Source: Bacillota bacterium (GTDB taxonomy: Bacteria > Bacillota_I > Bacilli_A > ML615J-28 > CAG-698). Taken from it: a stretch of 47,847 nucleotides of DNA. The notes under the pieces are model-generated. The model did not search any database and had not been told where the DNA came from. It was given only the letters and a program-made list of their open reading frames with translations. Position numbers and translations under genes: made by a program. Position 1 is the first letter of the stretch. Each line of letters begins with the position of its first letter. Below are positions 24,229 to 34,258 of this stretch, piece by piece. The stretch lies in assembly GCA_023410025.1 (NCBI GenBank), contig JAEYQM010000085.1, positions 1 through 47,847 of the forward strand, written 5' to 3'.

Positions 24229-25284
24229 CTACATACCTGTTAGACCAGATCTTTCAATACTTTCTACGAACAATTTTTGTACGAAGAAATATGAGATCAA
24301 TAGTGGTAACATCATTAATAATGCCGCTGTATTTGTTATTAAACCAAAGAATAATGGGTCATCTTTAATATCTTCACCAAGATTTTGTAATAACTCTCCA
24401 AACGAAGTAACCATTACGGCTGCTAAACTTCCGCTACCTGCAGCTAGTTTTGTTGTTAATAAAGGTATAGTTCTTTCATATCTGAATAAGTGAGCAAAAT
24501 AATAATCATTATATTGCCATACAAATGCAAACAAACTTACCGTTACAATTGAACCACGTGCATTTGGTAACATAACACTCCAGAAAGTACGGATAACACC
24601 TGCACCATCTATTTCAGCAGATTCTTCAAGTTCAAGAGGAACGTTTCTAAAAGACTGTCTGAATAGGAAGATGAAGATAGCTGATCTTAATCCCATTCCG
24701 AAGGCAGACATTATATAAATTGAAAATGTATTATAGACTAATTGTAATCCAAAGAATGGTGAATTTGAATAGAATAAGAATCTAGACAAGTCAAGTGTTT
24801 CATTTGGAACAACAAGAGTAAATATTACAATATAGAAAATTATATTACTACCAGGGAATTTTAGTCTAGCAAAAGAATAACCTGCAACAGCTGTTGCCAA
24901 TACTTGAATTACTGTTGTAACTGCAGATAAGACAAGTGAGTTCTTAAGTGATTCACTGTAACTTAGGTATCCTAACGCTATTCTAATTGTTTCCGTACTA
25001 AATGTACCTGGAATCCAAATAACTTGTGGATCTGTGATGTCATTAGGATGACGGAATGCATAAGAAAATTTTTGTAATAATGGTAATAAAATTACGAAAC
25101 ATAATCCAATTAAGAGTAATGTTCTTAAAATACCTCCACTAGTTTGACCAATTTTCTTATTACGAACACGTTTATTTGTAGGATCATTCCAATTCATTTG
25201 AAATTCCGTAACTTTAGTACGAACTTTTTCCTTAAATGATACTGTATTAGTGTCCTTTTTAATTTCGCTTTGATTATTCATCAT
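24229..25284 (-). CDS. Carbohydrate ABC transporter permease (MalG/LplC type), pair 2
   Basis: A 351-residue inner-membrane permease with six predicted helices. The EAA loop S-A-E-I-D-G-A-G-V-I-R-T-F-W near residue 235 contacts the ATPase. The N-terminal ~55 residues are a charged cytosolic extension before the first helix. It overlaps its partner permease by 11 bp, so the two form a heterodimer. No ATP-binding subunit is encoded nearby; these importers often borrow a shared MsmX-like ATPase. The substrate cannot be deduced from a permease, but nagZ and nagB follow directly. Confidence 0.88.
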   Translation of the reverse strand: MMNNQSEIKKDTNTVSFKEKVRTKVTEFQMNWNDPTNKRVRNKKIGQTSGGILRTLLLIGLCFVILLPLLQKFSYAFRHPNDITDPQVIWIPGTFSTETIRIALGYLSYSESLKNSLVLSAVTTVIQVLATAVAGYSFARLKFPGSNIIFYIVIFTLVVPNETLDLSRFLFYSNSPFFGLQLVYNTFSIYIMSAFGMGLRSAIFIFLFRQSFRNVPLELEESAEIDGAGVIRTFWSVMLPNARGSIVTVSLFAFVWQYNDYYFAHLFRYERTIPLLTTKLAAGSGSLAAVMVTSFGELLQNLGEDIKDDPLFFGLITNTAALLMMLPLLISYFFVQKLFVESIERSGLTGM

Positions 25285-26347
25285 AGTAGAACACCGCCTT
25301 TGAAAGTATAATCAGAACTAATGAAACGATAAATACACTTACTAAAGCGAATATCCAACTCATCGCTGCGTTAATTCCATAATCGGTTAATTTACCACCA
25401 ATACCTAGGTCACCTGATGTAGATTTACCAGGTCCAAAATATTTGTTAATTACTGTAACTAATGGTGAAGTCAAGAATGAGTCTACAACTGTATAAACAG
25501 CTGCAGGTAACATCATTGGTGATACCATTGGGAATGTAATCTTCCAGAACATTTCGTATTGTGTTGCACCTTCCATCTTAGCAGCTTCATATAAGTGTTT
25601 TGGAACTGATTGAATTGCTGAAAGGAAGATTAAGATTTGAACTCCTGAGTAAGAAATTACGTCATAGATTCTACCAACCGCATCACCTAAGAATCCAACT
25701 GCTCCTGCAGGAATATTTGCATTTAATAAGTAATCGTTAAAGCTAAACATATTACTGAAGATATCTTGAGTTACACTTTCAGCAAATTGTGTTAAAGCTG
25801 TTGCAGATGTCATCGCTAAGTCAATTGCTTGCGAGTTAAAAATAACTGGCATAAAAAAGATTGCTCTTACAATTGCGCGTCCTTTAAACTTAGAGTTTAA
25901 AACTACAGCGATAATTAAACTAAATATTAAAATAATTGGAATATTTGTTACAATTTCAATTACAGCTGAAACTAATATTTCCGCAAACGTACCATCTGTA
26001 GTAGATAATTGAGTAAATATGTATTTATAATTATCAAAACCAACAAATTGTGTTTGAATACCCATACCAACTTCATTTGTTACGTATGAGAAACTGTAAC
26101 CAATTGATTGAATAAATGGTATTAAGAAGAAATATATAAATCCGATTGTTAATGGTAGAATGAATACAATACCCCAAATAACCTTACGATGACGATATTT
26201 TATATTATCAGCAATTTTATTTGGTAAATATGATAATGCATTTCTAACGTTAACCATCAGAGTAGAATCAAATATTTTACTAAAGAAGCGACTTATAGCT
26301 AATGAAGCTTTTTGAAAAACATTACTAATTTTTTCTTTTAAATTCAT
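25274..26347 (-). CDS. Carbohydrate ABC transporter permease (UgpA/LplB type), pair 2
   Basis: A 357-residue permease with an amphipathic N-terminal region (~55 residues) before the first helix (W-G-I-V-F-I-L-P-L-T). The EAA loop L-Y-E-A-A-K-M-E-G-A-T lies near residue 255. The partner of the overlapping gene at 24229. A long periplasm-facing loop with a T-S-A-T-A-L-T-Q-F stretch lies mid-protein. It is preceded by AAGGGGG and sits 14 bp behind the DUF5696 gene. Which binding protein serves this pair is open; the Big2 lipoprotein at 19222 is the nearest unpaired candidate. Confidence 0.88.
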   Translation of the reverse strand: MNLKEKISNVFQKASLAISRFFSKIFDSTLMVNVRNALSYLPNKIADNIKYRHRKVIWGIVFILPLTIGFIYFFLIPFIQSIGYSFSYVTNEVGMGIQTQFVGFDNYKYIFTQLSTTDGTFAEILVSAVIEIVTNIPIILIFSLIIAVVLNSKFKGRAIVRAIFFMPVIFNSQAIDLAMTSATALTQFAESVTQDIFSNMFSFNDYLLNANIPAGAVGFLGDAVGRIYDVISYSGVQILIFLSAIQSVPKHLYEAAKMEGATQYEMFWKITFPMVSPMMLPAAVYTVVDSFLTSPLVTVINKYFGPGKSTSGDLGIGGKLTDYGINAAMSWIFALVSVFIVSLVLIILSKAVFYYDE

Positions 26348-26361
26348 GCCCTTTCGCCCCC

Positions 26362-29300
26362 TTATAATACTACATATCCATATGCTGGAATTAGTGTTCC
26401 ATTATGGTTATATGCTTGACTTCCAGTATTGACAATTAATTCAACACCGTTTGAATATTTAACCTGAGAAATATCCTTAGCAATAATCATATGATCTATT
26501 AATCTACCACCATGAATATTTGTTTGGTTAATTCTTGTGTTCATATCAATAATCTTATCTTTCCAGTTTTGATAGAATGATTTGTAATATTGAGTATAAT
26601 CTGTTTCAAGTAATACTTCTGGATCTGTATAAGAAACTAAGAATTGTAAGTTTGATCCAGTTTCTAATGCTTTCGCAAAGTACCATTCAGAACTCTTATC
26701 ACTTGTTCCATTTACTGTATCAGTTGTGTAATCAAATAATCCACCAACAACTAATTGATAGAATGGAATAGTTGCATCGAAGATACCATAAGTACTTGAT
26801 ACTAAAGGTACGTCAACTGCTGTTTGAACATATGGTAATGCATAGTCAAATGGAGCAGAAACTTTAATATTAGATACTTGATCTTGTACATATGCAAATG
26901 CTGATTCTTGGTAAAGTTTACCTAATTCAGGATAAACTTCATTACCCTTGTCATAAGATCCTAATCGATAATTTCCTAAGTCACTTAAGTATGCACCGTC
27001 TAAACCTAACTTGTTATAAGACTTCATTAAGTTTTCAGTAACAGGTAAATAATAAGAAGGTTTAAGGAAATATGTTGGATTTAATTTCTTATCTATGTTT
27101 AATGTCGCTAAGTTGAATGGGTATTGTTCTGCATAGAAGTTACCAACACTCTTAGCTGTATATTTAATTTTACCAAATGAATAATCATATCCTTTTGATG
27201 TTGAAATATTTAATTCTGGATAAAATTTAATACCTTTACTTGTAAGATATTTATTAAGATTTTTTAAACCTTTTTTTCCACCTAAAACTTTAGATACTTT
27301 AAGTTTTGCAGTAGTTTCATATTCAAACTCTTTGCTAGTCCATGAAATATAACCAACATTTAATGTATCAACATTATTTTCTAGTAATTCTTCTACGATT
27401 TTTTGAGCTTCCGCAAAAGTTGTTAAACTATCATCAGTCATATATTTAATTCCTAGTAATAGAGCATATTTTTCATATGCACCTAAGAAGTTTAAGTCAA
27501 CTAAGTTATTCTCAGTTTCATCTTTATCAGTTAAGTTATATTTATTAACTAAATATGCACGATATTTATTAGCTACACCTACATAAGATAATTCTGATTT
27601 ATCTAATGTTAAATATCTATATTCTAAATCACTAGTATTTAATTTACTTGCCCATTTATTAAATGTACTTTGGTTCCATCCAGTACCGGCAGTAACATTC
27701 TCATTTTGACGAATAGTTGTTGTATAGTAGATGTAGTTTGCATCACTTGATCCACGTGGTGTATCTGCTTTCAATGTAGATGCTGTAGCACCTTTTTCAG
27801 CAACAGCCACTAAACCACGTTCATTTGTTTTATCAATAAAGCCATACATACCAAACATTAATGTTTGTGTTTGTTCTTGTTGACGCTTCAATGCAAATGC
27901 TAAATCTCTACCATATACGTTTGATGAATATGGTGAATAATTTTGAAGAGCTTTTTGATTATTGAAGTTAATAATTGCTCCACTTCCATCAGGTATAACC
28001 ATTAAACCTTCAGCTGTAGTATCACGTAGTGTTGTAAGTTCTGGTAAAACTTCAATAGCATACATTAAGAAATCATGATCATACTCTTTATCTAATGAGC
28101 TATGCTCTGCATCTCTTAAAGTATTTCCCATAATTGCAGCAACAATTCCCTCTTCATTTAAACCAATTTGTAAACCAACTTGGAATTTTTGAAGAGATGT
28201 AGAAGATTCAATACCGAAATGATGATTAACTTCACTTACCTTTTCAAGAGTAAATAATTCTTGAACTGGCTTTCCATCTTCATCATATAAGTAATTACCT
28301 TCTGAATCTTTCGCATGATATCCACCAGAAATAATTGGTTCAAGGTCTTCATTGAAAACATTAATCTTTTTAGTAGCAACATCTACTTCTTGACTGCTTG
28401 TATATAAGTAAGTATATAAGCTTGAAAGTGAAACAGCATTTTTTTCTTTAAGTTTATAAACTAAACGGTCCATACCATTTTCAGTGTCTTTCGAAAGAGC
28501 AACACCAGTACCACCATAATAGGCTAAAATTTTAGAATAAACTTGATTTGAAATAAATGGATTCATAGTAATTGGAGAATCAGCAGTATTGATATGTTTT
28601 CCTAAACCATATAGTAATTCACTAGAAATTTCAGTTAAGTTCCAATAGTTACCAATTTTAGTAACAACTGCAAGTTCATTTGCTTCAATATAATCTACAA
28701 CTTCTTGAGAGTAAGTTAATCCAGATCCTGTATAAGATCTTACGATGTATTTTTCATTTCCTTCAGTAACTGTAGTATCTTTTGTTGTGAATAATGTATT
28801 TCCACCAAGAATATTTTCTAATGAATATTTGTTTCTTGCATTAGTCACTTCATCTTCAGAGTTATAAACTTCTTTTTCAAATATTGATGGGAAGTAGTCT
28901 AAATTGGCACTAAATTTTCCTACTTTATATAATATTTGAGCACCAGTAATGTTTCCATTACCATCTTTTAAATAATTAATTTTATAGTGTTTTTCTTTTT
29001 CTCCTGTTAAGGCGTTTTCAAAGGCAACACTAAAGTTTAATGTATCCATACCAGTCGCCATGATCTTACCATTAGATTTTTGAGCATATCTAACAATAAG
29101 GTTTGCACCAGTTGCATCATTAGTGTTTTGAGCAGAAGTGTAAATAGTTCTATTTGTAGCTTTTTCAACAACACTAAATACAGTCGTATACTCATTTAAA
29201 TACATAATGTATTTATCATTTTCACTTACTTTTACTTTATCATTGAACAATACTTCAACTTTATTTCCATCTTCATCAGTTCTATAATATTTATTTCCTG

Positions 29301-29475
29301 TTCCAGCAACACCACCAGATGAAGTAAAATCAGTAAATTGTGATTCATCAAAATCAATATTATCATATTCTAGTTTTAACGGATCCATTCCACCTATGAA
29401 ATACACCCCTAGAGTAACCCCTATAGCAAGAACTAACATAAGGGCGACTATTCTTTTAAATGTAAAAAACTTCAT
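26362..29475 (-). CDS. DUF5696-family membrane-anchored extracellular protein
   Basis: A 1037-residue protein with one N-terminal membrane helix (residues ~9-28) and no lipobox Cys, so it is probably anchored with the rest outside. The first ~500 residues are beta-rich. The second half reads like a TIM-barrel: N-V-D-T-L-N-V-G-Y-I-S-W, K-G-I-K-F-Y-P-E-L-N, L-G-L-D-G-A-Y-L-S-D-L-G-N and P-L-V-S-S-T-Y-G-I-F followed by I-P-F-Y-Q-L-V-V-G-G. This matches DUF5696 proteins, found beside SBP/permease/YIP1 genes in Paenibacillus-type clusters. A glycosidase-like role on surface-bound glycan is a reasonable inference, but no activity has been read from the sequence. It sits between YIP1 and permease pair 2. 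Confidence 0.75.
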   Translation of the reverse strand: MKFFTFKRIVALMLVLAIGVTLGVYFIGGMDPLKLEYDNIDFDESQFTDFTSSGGVAGTGNKYYRTDEDGNKVEVLFNDKVKVSENDKYIMYLNEYTTVFSVVEKATNRTIYTSAQNTNDATGANLIVRYAQKSNGKIMATGMDTLNFSVAFENALTGEKEKHYKINYLKDGNGNITGAQILYKVGKFSANLDYFPSIFEKEVYNSEDEVTNARNKYSLENILGGNTLFTTKDTTVTEGNEKYIVRSYTGSGLTYSQEVVDYIEANELAVVTKIGNYWNLTEISSELLYGLGKHINTADSPITMNPFISNQVYSKILAYYGGTGVALSKDTENGMDRLVYKLKEKNAVSLSSLYTYLYTSSQEVDVATKKINVFNEDLEPIISGGYHAKDSEGNYLYDEDGKPVQELFTLEKVSEVNHHFGIESSTSLQKFQVGLQIGLNEEGIVAAIMGNTLRDAEHSSLDKEYDHDFLMYAIEVLPELTTLRDTTAEGLMVIPDGSGAIINFNNQKALQNYSPYSSNVYGRDLAFALKRQQEQTQTLMFGMYGFIDKTNERGLVAVAEKGATASTLKADTPRGSSDANYIYYTTTIRQNENVTAGTGWNQSTFNKWASKLNTSDLEYRYLTLDKSELSYVGVANKYRAYLVNKYNLTDKDETENNLVDLNFLGAYEKYALLLGIKYMTDDSLTTFAEAQKIVEELLENNVDTLNVGYISWTSKEFEYETTAKLKVSKVLGGKKGLKNLNKYLTSKGIKFYPELNISTSKGYDYSFGKIKYTAKSVGNFYAEQYPFNLATLNIDKKLNPTYFLKPSYYLPVTENLMKSYNKLGLDGAYLSDLGNYRLGSYDKGNEVYPELGKLYQESAFAYVQDQVSNIKVSAPFDYALPYVQTAVDVPLVSSTYGIFDATIPFYQLVVGGLFDYTTDTVNGTSDKSSEWYFAKALETGSNLQFLVSYTDPEVLLETDYTQYYKSFYQNWKDKIIDMNTRINQTNIHGGRLIDHMIIAKDISQVKYSNGVELIVNTGSQAYNHNGTLIPAYGYVVL

Positions 29476-29484
29476 AAAATCCCC

Positions 29485-30156
29485 CTAAATTAAATTTCTC
29501 AATGTTATTTCTTGATATATCGTATATAAGAATCCATATATTGTTTGGAATAAGTTAAACGCTAATAACAACACGAACAGAATGATTGCTGCAGCAACAA
29601 TTGTAAATAAAATTGTTAATACACATTTTCCTAGCCCATATTCATGAATTGCGATCATACCCATGAATAACATATATCCAGTAAGAACTAACCCAAGCGA
29701 AGTTACTACGAAATAAATTCCTAATTCATCACCAGTTAATACTCTACTTAAAATAATTCCAGCACCAGTAGTCCATAATAATGGAAATAATGAATAACCA
29801 ATCATTAAGAAGATATCTTTCATTTTTCCTTTACCATCAAATAATGTTGTTACTGACCAGTTAGCAACTGTAAGTAAAGCAACAATTCCTACAATATAAG
29901 TTACTTCAGCAATACTATTTAAATCCCTAATATCATTATCATTTACTTCAAATCCAGAGAATTGAAAGCTTAATATATTTAATAAAACTAGGACTACTAT
30001 AAATACTACAGCCACACTTGTTTTTAATCGTTTTTCACGTTTAAACGTTTCGAAACCCTTAAGAGGGTGACTTAGTAAATATAATGGAAATCTTAAATAG
30101 TTATCCACGAACGAAGGTTTTTCTTTATCTAAATATATATTTATTTTATCGTTCAT
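29485..30156 (-). CDS. YIP1-family multi-pass membrane protein
   Basis: A 223-residue protein with about five hydrophobic helices after a short cytosolic start; the F-L-R-F-P-L-Y-L-L-S-H-P-L-K-G-F opening and a central L-M-I-G-Y-S-L-F-P-L-L-W segment fit bacterial YIP1 proteins. Its ATG overlaps the stop of the beta-propeller gene by 4 bp. YIP1 members recur in carbohydrate-transport clusters together with DUF5696 and NHL proteins, but their role is not known to me. It may scaffold the neighbouring surface proteins. Confidence 0.75.
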   Translation of the reverse strand: MNDKINIYLDKEKPSFVDNYLRFPLYLLSHPLKGFETFKREKRLKTSVAVVFIVVLVLLNILSFQFSGFEVNDNDIRDLNSIAEVTYIVGIVALLTVANWSVTTLFDGKGKMKDIFLMIGYSLFPLLWTTGAGIILSRVLTGDELGIYFVVTSLGLVLTGYMLFMGMIAIHEYGLGKCVLTILFTIVAAAIILFVLLLAFNLFQTIYGFLYTIYQEITLRNLI

Positions 30157-32144
30157 TCGTCATCACCCACCTTAAACGAGTCTTCATCATTACGTTTTTT
30201 CTTAAATACAAATTTATCTAATACAACTTTTCCAACTATTAATACAATTGCTGTACCCATAACTGGTCCGAATAATTTTCTGATTTTACCATCACGATAT
30301 AGTTTATAAGCTTTTGAATATAACTCACGGTTTGCTCCACGTTGGAAATATTTCATTGCAGACTTATAATCTTTTTCGTTTAAGTACATCTTTCCAATAC
30401 CAACATAACCATATTCGTAGTTGGCATTTAATTTTACAACTTGCTCCCATTTAATGGCAGCTGCTTTACTATCACCAGCAAATTCTAATTTTGCAGCTTC
30501 ATTGATGATTGCACCAATGTCAGTTGGTTCGTAAATTAAGATTGCTGAAGAGTTCTTATCTAATACAACTAATTTGTCACCTAAATAACTCATAGCAACT
30601 GGGTTAGATAATGTGTTAATTTGTTGCCCTTTACCTTGTTCAATATACATTGCATCACCAGATACGTATAGTAAACGTCCTTCATTATCATAAGTAAATA
30701 AACGTCCCATTTTCTTATCAAGAACTGTATACATACCATGATCATTTACTGCAATTGCCGCAAATTTTGATGGACCCTTAACTAAGGCTTCTGTACCACT
30801 TTGTACATAAGTTACATCTCCCATAGGAGGTTGGTAACCATTTCTACGTAATACGTCTTTACCGGCTGTATTAATCTTTTTGATCATTGATTTATCATTT
30901 GTAACTAAACCATCTGAATTTGTCAATGCATATGATGTAGTGTAAATAAATCCTCTTGAGTCAACAGCTAAACTTGTAAATGATGTATTGATAATTGTTG
31001 TTTGTTTTGCAAGTTGTTCGTCTGTTGATAAGTTTCTCCAGAAAATTTCCCATGGAGTTAATGTAACATAGTTAACACCTACGAAACTATTAAACTCACC
31101 ATTTTTACTGAATTGCATAATACCTTCATTTACGTTATCGGCAATAATGTACATTCTTCCTGCACCATCAGTAACTAACTTCTTAGGAGCAAATTTCTTT
31201 GTTTCAAAAGTAATATCATTTGGAGTTGTAACAAATTGTACAACTTCATAAGTTTGAGCATCAACAATAACCACTTGGTTATTATCTTTATCTAATAGAT
31301 AAATTAAATCTTCACCTGTATTAGGGTTAATAGCACGGTAAGAACCAACCACACCGTTTAAGTGTAAGTCAAATGATCCGACTGTTTTTAATTCATTAAT
31401 TGAATATCCATTATGTTTTTTACCAGATGTTAATGGTTGATCTGGATCAGTTGAAACTTTTATTTTTATTGTTTCAACATCAGTTATAACTGTTTCTTCG
31501 ACACCATTAACTTCTTGTTTTGAGATTTTCTTTAAAGTTCCAGTAATATCAGTAATACCAACTTCTTTACTATTAATTGTTACTACTCCATCTACCACTT
31601 CTATTTCTACATTGCTATTAGAAGTTGCCCATACGATTTCATAGTCATAATCAATTTTTGAAGTGTGTAACTCATAATTAATTTGAAGTGAATTTCCTAC
31701 TTCCAAATTAATATTTTCAAAATTTGAAGGGATAGAGAACAATACATCCCTAGCAATAACATACTTTCCGCCACTCTTGATTTCATTTAAAACTGCATCA
31801 GTAAATTTACTTACATCAACTTTAAACGTTTCAACAGGAGCATGTCTTAATTCAAAACTATCATTAAATACAAACAATTTATTTGAAGATGAATCTACAA
31901 TATAAATTGTTGTTTCATTACTTCCTTTGTAAATAAATAGATCTTCAGGTGCTTTGAAATCAGAAACTTTAATTCCTAAGTCACCAGCCAAATACGGTAA
32001 TTGGTTAATAGTAAGACCAGTTGCTGAGTAAATTGGTTGACCGTTATGATCATATGTATATCCAGATGAAGCTTTAACATTTAATAATCCTGTTAGAATT
32101 AAAGTAGTCATCAAAAGAATTAAAAATTTAAATTTTCTTCTCAT
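30153..32144 (-). CDS. Exported NHL-type beta-propeller protein with Ig-like insert, TPR and C-terminal membrane anchor
   Basis: A signal peptide at residues 1-26 ends near V-K-A-S. A propeller begins (~40-115) and is interrupted by an Ig-like segment (~130-235, with I-V-W-A-T-S-N-S-N). The propeller resumes (~245-530, blades such as L-V-T-D-G-A-G-R-M-Y-I and L-A-V-D-S-R-G-F-I-Y-T). Two TPR-like helical pairs follow (~545-615, K-W-E-Q-V-V-K-L-N-A-N-Y-E-Y-G-Y), and one membrane helix near 635-655 precedes a lysine-rich tail. So the propeller faces outward and the tail inward. It lies 8 bp behind permease pair 1. It may receive or sense glycan at the transporter; no catalytic motif is evident. 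Confidence 0.78.
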   Translation of the reverse strand: MRRKFKFLILLMTTLILTGLLNVKASSGYTYDHNGQPIYSATGLTINQLPYLAGDLGIKVSDFKAPEDLFIYKGSNETTIYIVDSSSNKLFVFNDSFELRHAPVETFKVDVSKFTDAVLNEIKSGGKYVIARDVLFSIPSNFENINLEVGNSLQINYELHTSKIDYDYEIVWATSNSNVEIEVVDGVVTINSKEVGITDITGTLKKISKQEVNGVEETVITDVETIKIKVSTDPDQPLTSGKKHNGYSINELKTVGSFDLHLNGVVGSYRAINPNTGEDLIYLLDKDNNQVVIVDAQTYEVVQFVTTPNDITFETKKFAPKKLVTDGAGRMYIIADNVNEGIMQFSKNGEFNSFVGVNYVTLTPWEIFWRNLSTDEQLAKQTTIINTSFTSLAVDSRGFIYTTSYALTNSDGLVTNDKSMIKKINTAGKDVLRRNGYQPPMGDVTYVQSGTEALVKGPSKFAAIAVNDHGMYTVLDKKMGRLFTYDNEGRLLYVSGDAMYIEQGKGQQINTLSNPVAMSYLGDKLVVLDKNSSAILIYEPTDIGAIINEAAKLEFAGDSKAAAIKWEQVVKLNANYEYGYVGIGKMYLNEKDYKSAMKYFQRGANRELYSKAYKLYRDGKIRKLFGPVMGTAIVLIVGKVVLDKFVFKKKRNDEDSFKVGDDE

Positions 32145-32152
32145 ACTTCCTC

Positions 32153-33208
32153 CTACTTCATACCAGAATGAGCCATTGTTTCCATAATTTGTGATTGAGA
32201 TAATACAAACACTCCAATTGGAACAAGAATCATTATAAAGCTAACTGCTGCAAGTACACCTTGTCTAGCAGGACCTGCGGTAGCTATTTGACTTAAGGCA
32301 TATGAAACAAGTTTATACTCTTCACTATAAATAACTGTTGTAGCTGAAGCTGACCACAAGTTTTGAAATACTAGAATCGTTAATGTTAACCATGCTGGTT
32401 TAACAAGTGGCATAACAATTGTCCAATAAATTCTAAATTCACCAGCACCGTCAATTTTAGCTGCTTCAATTAATTCCATATTAATTTGACCCATAAACTG
32501 CTTCATTAAGAATAAACCTAACGATGAAGCAAACGCTGGTAAAATAATAGCACTTAAATTATCAATCATACCTAAGAAGTTAAACACTAGGTAATGAGGA
32601 ATCGCTGTAACGCTTGATGGGAACATCAATGAGTAAACAATTAATCCAAAGATGAATGCCCCACCAGGTACTTTATACTTTGCAAGTGGATAAGCACACA
32701 TTGATGCAATTACAACATGTCCAAATGTACCTACTAAAGTAACAAGTATTGTGTTAAATAAATAACGAGAGAATGGAACTAACGAACTTCCTAATGCAGT
32801 TGCAAGCCCGTAGAAATTCTTTAAAGTAGGATTTCTAACAAAGAATTGAGGTGGTACTAGGAATAATTCGTCTAGAGGTTTAAAGGCATTATTAACAGTT
32901 AAGATAAGAGGTAATAAACTTACAGTTCCGCAAATTGCTAAGAAAATAAATAAGGCAATATCACCACTTAATGAACGGTTAACACGTTTTCTCTTCTTTG
33001 AACGCATTCTAATTTTAACTTCGCTTATTTCTGAAAATGGACGAGATTCAATACGTTGAGATAGTTTTTCGTTTTTATCTAATTTATTCTTAACAGGTTT
33101 TGGAGCAACAAACTCTTTAATAACTGTTTCTTTTTTAACTTTGTTTTCCATTTTTGGTTCTTCTTTTTTCTCTACAAGGTTAGTTTCTTTTTTGTTTATA
33201 TCAGACAT
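32153..33208 (-). CDS. Carbohydrate ABC transporter permease (MalG type), pair 1, with long charged N-terminus
   Basis: A 351-residue permease. After an unusually long Lys/Glu-rich cytosolic tail of ~80 residues come six helices and the EAA loop L-I-E-A-A-K-I-D-G-A-G-E near residue 245. I take the ATG at 33208, one base after the stop of the upstream permease; the TTG at 33220 reads into the upstream stop region without a better SD. The tail may dock the ATPase or a neighbour, but this is speculation. It pairs with the gene at 33210 and is served by the SBP at 34259. Confidence 0.87.
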   Translation of the reverse strand: MSDINKKETNLVEKKEEPKMENKVKKETVIKEFVAPKPVKNKLDKNEKLSQRIESRPFSEISEVKIRMRSKKRKRVNRSLSGDIALFIFLAICGTVSLLPLILTVNNAFKPLDELFLVPPQFFVRNPTLKNFYGLATALGSSLVPFSRYLFNTILVTLVGTFGHVVIASMCAYPLAKYKVPGGAFIFGLIVYSLMFPSSVTAIPHYLVFNFLGMIDNLSAIILPAFASSLGLFLMKQFMGQINMELIEAAKIDGAGEFRIYWTIVMPLVKPAWLTLTILVFQNLWSASATTVIYSEEYKLVSYALSQIATAGPARQGVLAAVSFIMILVPIGVFVLSQSQIMETMAHSGMK

Positions 33209-33209
33209 C

Positions 33210-34256
33210 TTAATTACCAACCCTTCTAATCATTTTTTTAATTAATGCGTTTAGACCAATTGATGCAAGGAATAATAATGTTGCAATCGCTGATGCATAA
33301 CCCATTTCAAATCTAATTCCTCCGTAGTCAGATAAGTGGTTAACAATTGTATGTGCTGCATAGTTTACTGAAGGGAATCCAGCTAGTGATACAGTAATTG
33401 CACCAATACCTAATGTTGAAGAAATTTGGATAACGGCTGAGAATACTAATTGTGGTTTCATTGATGGAAGAGTGATATACCATAGTTCTTGCCAACGATT
33501 TCTAATACCATCAACTGCGGCTGCTTCGTATAGAGTCTTATCTACACCTTTTAATCCGGCAATTAATGATAAGAAGTTTACACCTAAACTCATCCATAAT
33601 TGTACCCCGATTATAATCGGTAAAATGTAATTTTCATTTGATAACCATGTGATTGGTTCAGTAATTAAACCCCATTCAACTAAGAATGCATTTGCATAAC
33701 CGTAAATATCACTTGAGAAAATAATTGTCCAAATTAGAATCGCATTACCTGCTAGAGAAGGCGCATAAAACGCTAATGTTACAATTGCACGTAATTTGTT
33801 AGGTAATTCGTTAATTAGCCAAGCAAAGATAAATGAAAGAATATATCCAAGTGGTCCTGTTACAATTGATAGGATCAACGTGTTTTTAATTGCAGTAATA
33901 AAAATTTCATCATCTAAGAATAAAGTTAAATAGTTAGTCCATCCAACCCATTTAGGGGCTTCAAGTACATTATACGAAGTAAAACTCAGTGCAAAACTCA
34001 TTACTACTGGAACAACTGTAAATGCAAAGAATAATAAAACATATGGTAACATCATTAAATATAATGTTCTGTTTAAATATAATTTACGTCTAAAAGGCTT
34101 TTTCTTACTCCAATGGTCAATTTCAATTGCTTTTTTGTTTTTCCATTTTTTGAATTGCATTCTTTTTTCAGAAACCCAATTAAACATCTTTTCAAATGGT
34201 TTTCTAATCTTATCTAAGACATTGCTAAACCAGTTCTTCTTTTTAGTATTTTCCAT
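33210..34256 (-). CDS. Carbohydrate ABC transporter permease (UgpA type), pair 1
   Basis: A 348-residue permease with a basic amphipathic N-terminus (~60 residues) and six helices. The EAA loop L-Y-E-A-A-A-V-D-G-I-R-N-R-W-Q-E-L-W lies near residue 240. It starts 2 bp after the stop of the large solute-binding protein and ends 1 bp before its partner, so the three are surely one importer. No ATPase is encoded with them. Confidence 0.9.
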   Translation of the reverse strand: MENTKKKNWFSNVLDKIRKPFEKMFNWVSEKRMQFKKWKNKKAIEIDHWSKKKPFRRKLYLNRTLYLMMLPYVLLFFAFTVVPVVMSFALSFTSYNVLEAPKWVGWTNYLTLFLDDEIFITAIKNTLILSIVTGPLGYILSFIFAWLINELPNKLRAIVTLAFYAPSLAGNAILIWTIIFSSDIYGYANAFLVEWGLITEPITWLSNENYILPIIIGVQLWMSLGVNFLSLIAGLKGVDKTLYEAAAVDGIRNRWQELWYITLPSMKPQLVFSAVIQISSTLGIGAITVSLAGFPSVNYAAHTIVNHLSDYGGIRFEMGYASAIATLLFLASIGLNALIKKMIRRVGN

Positions 34257-34258
34257 AA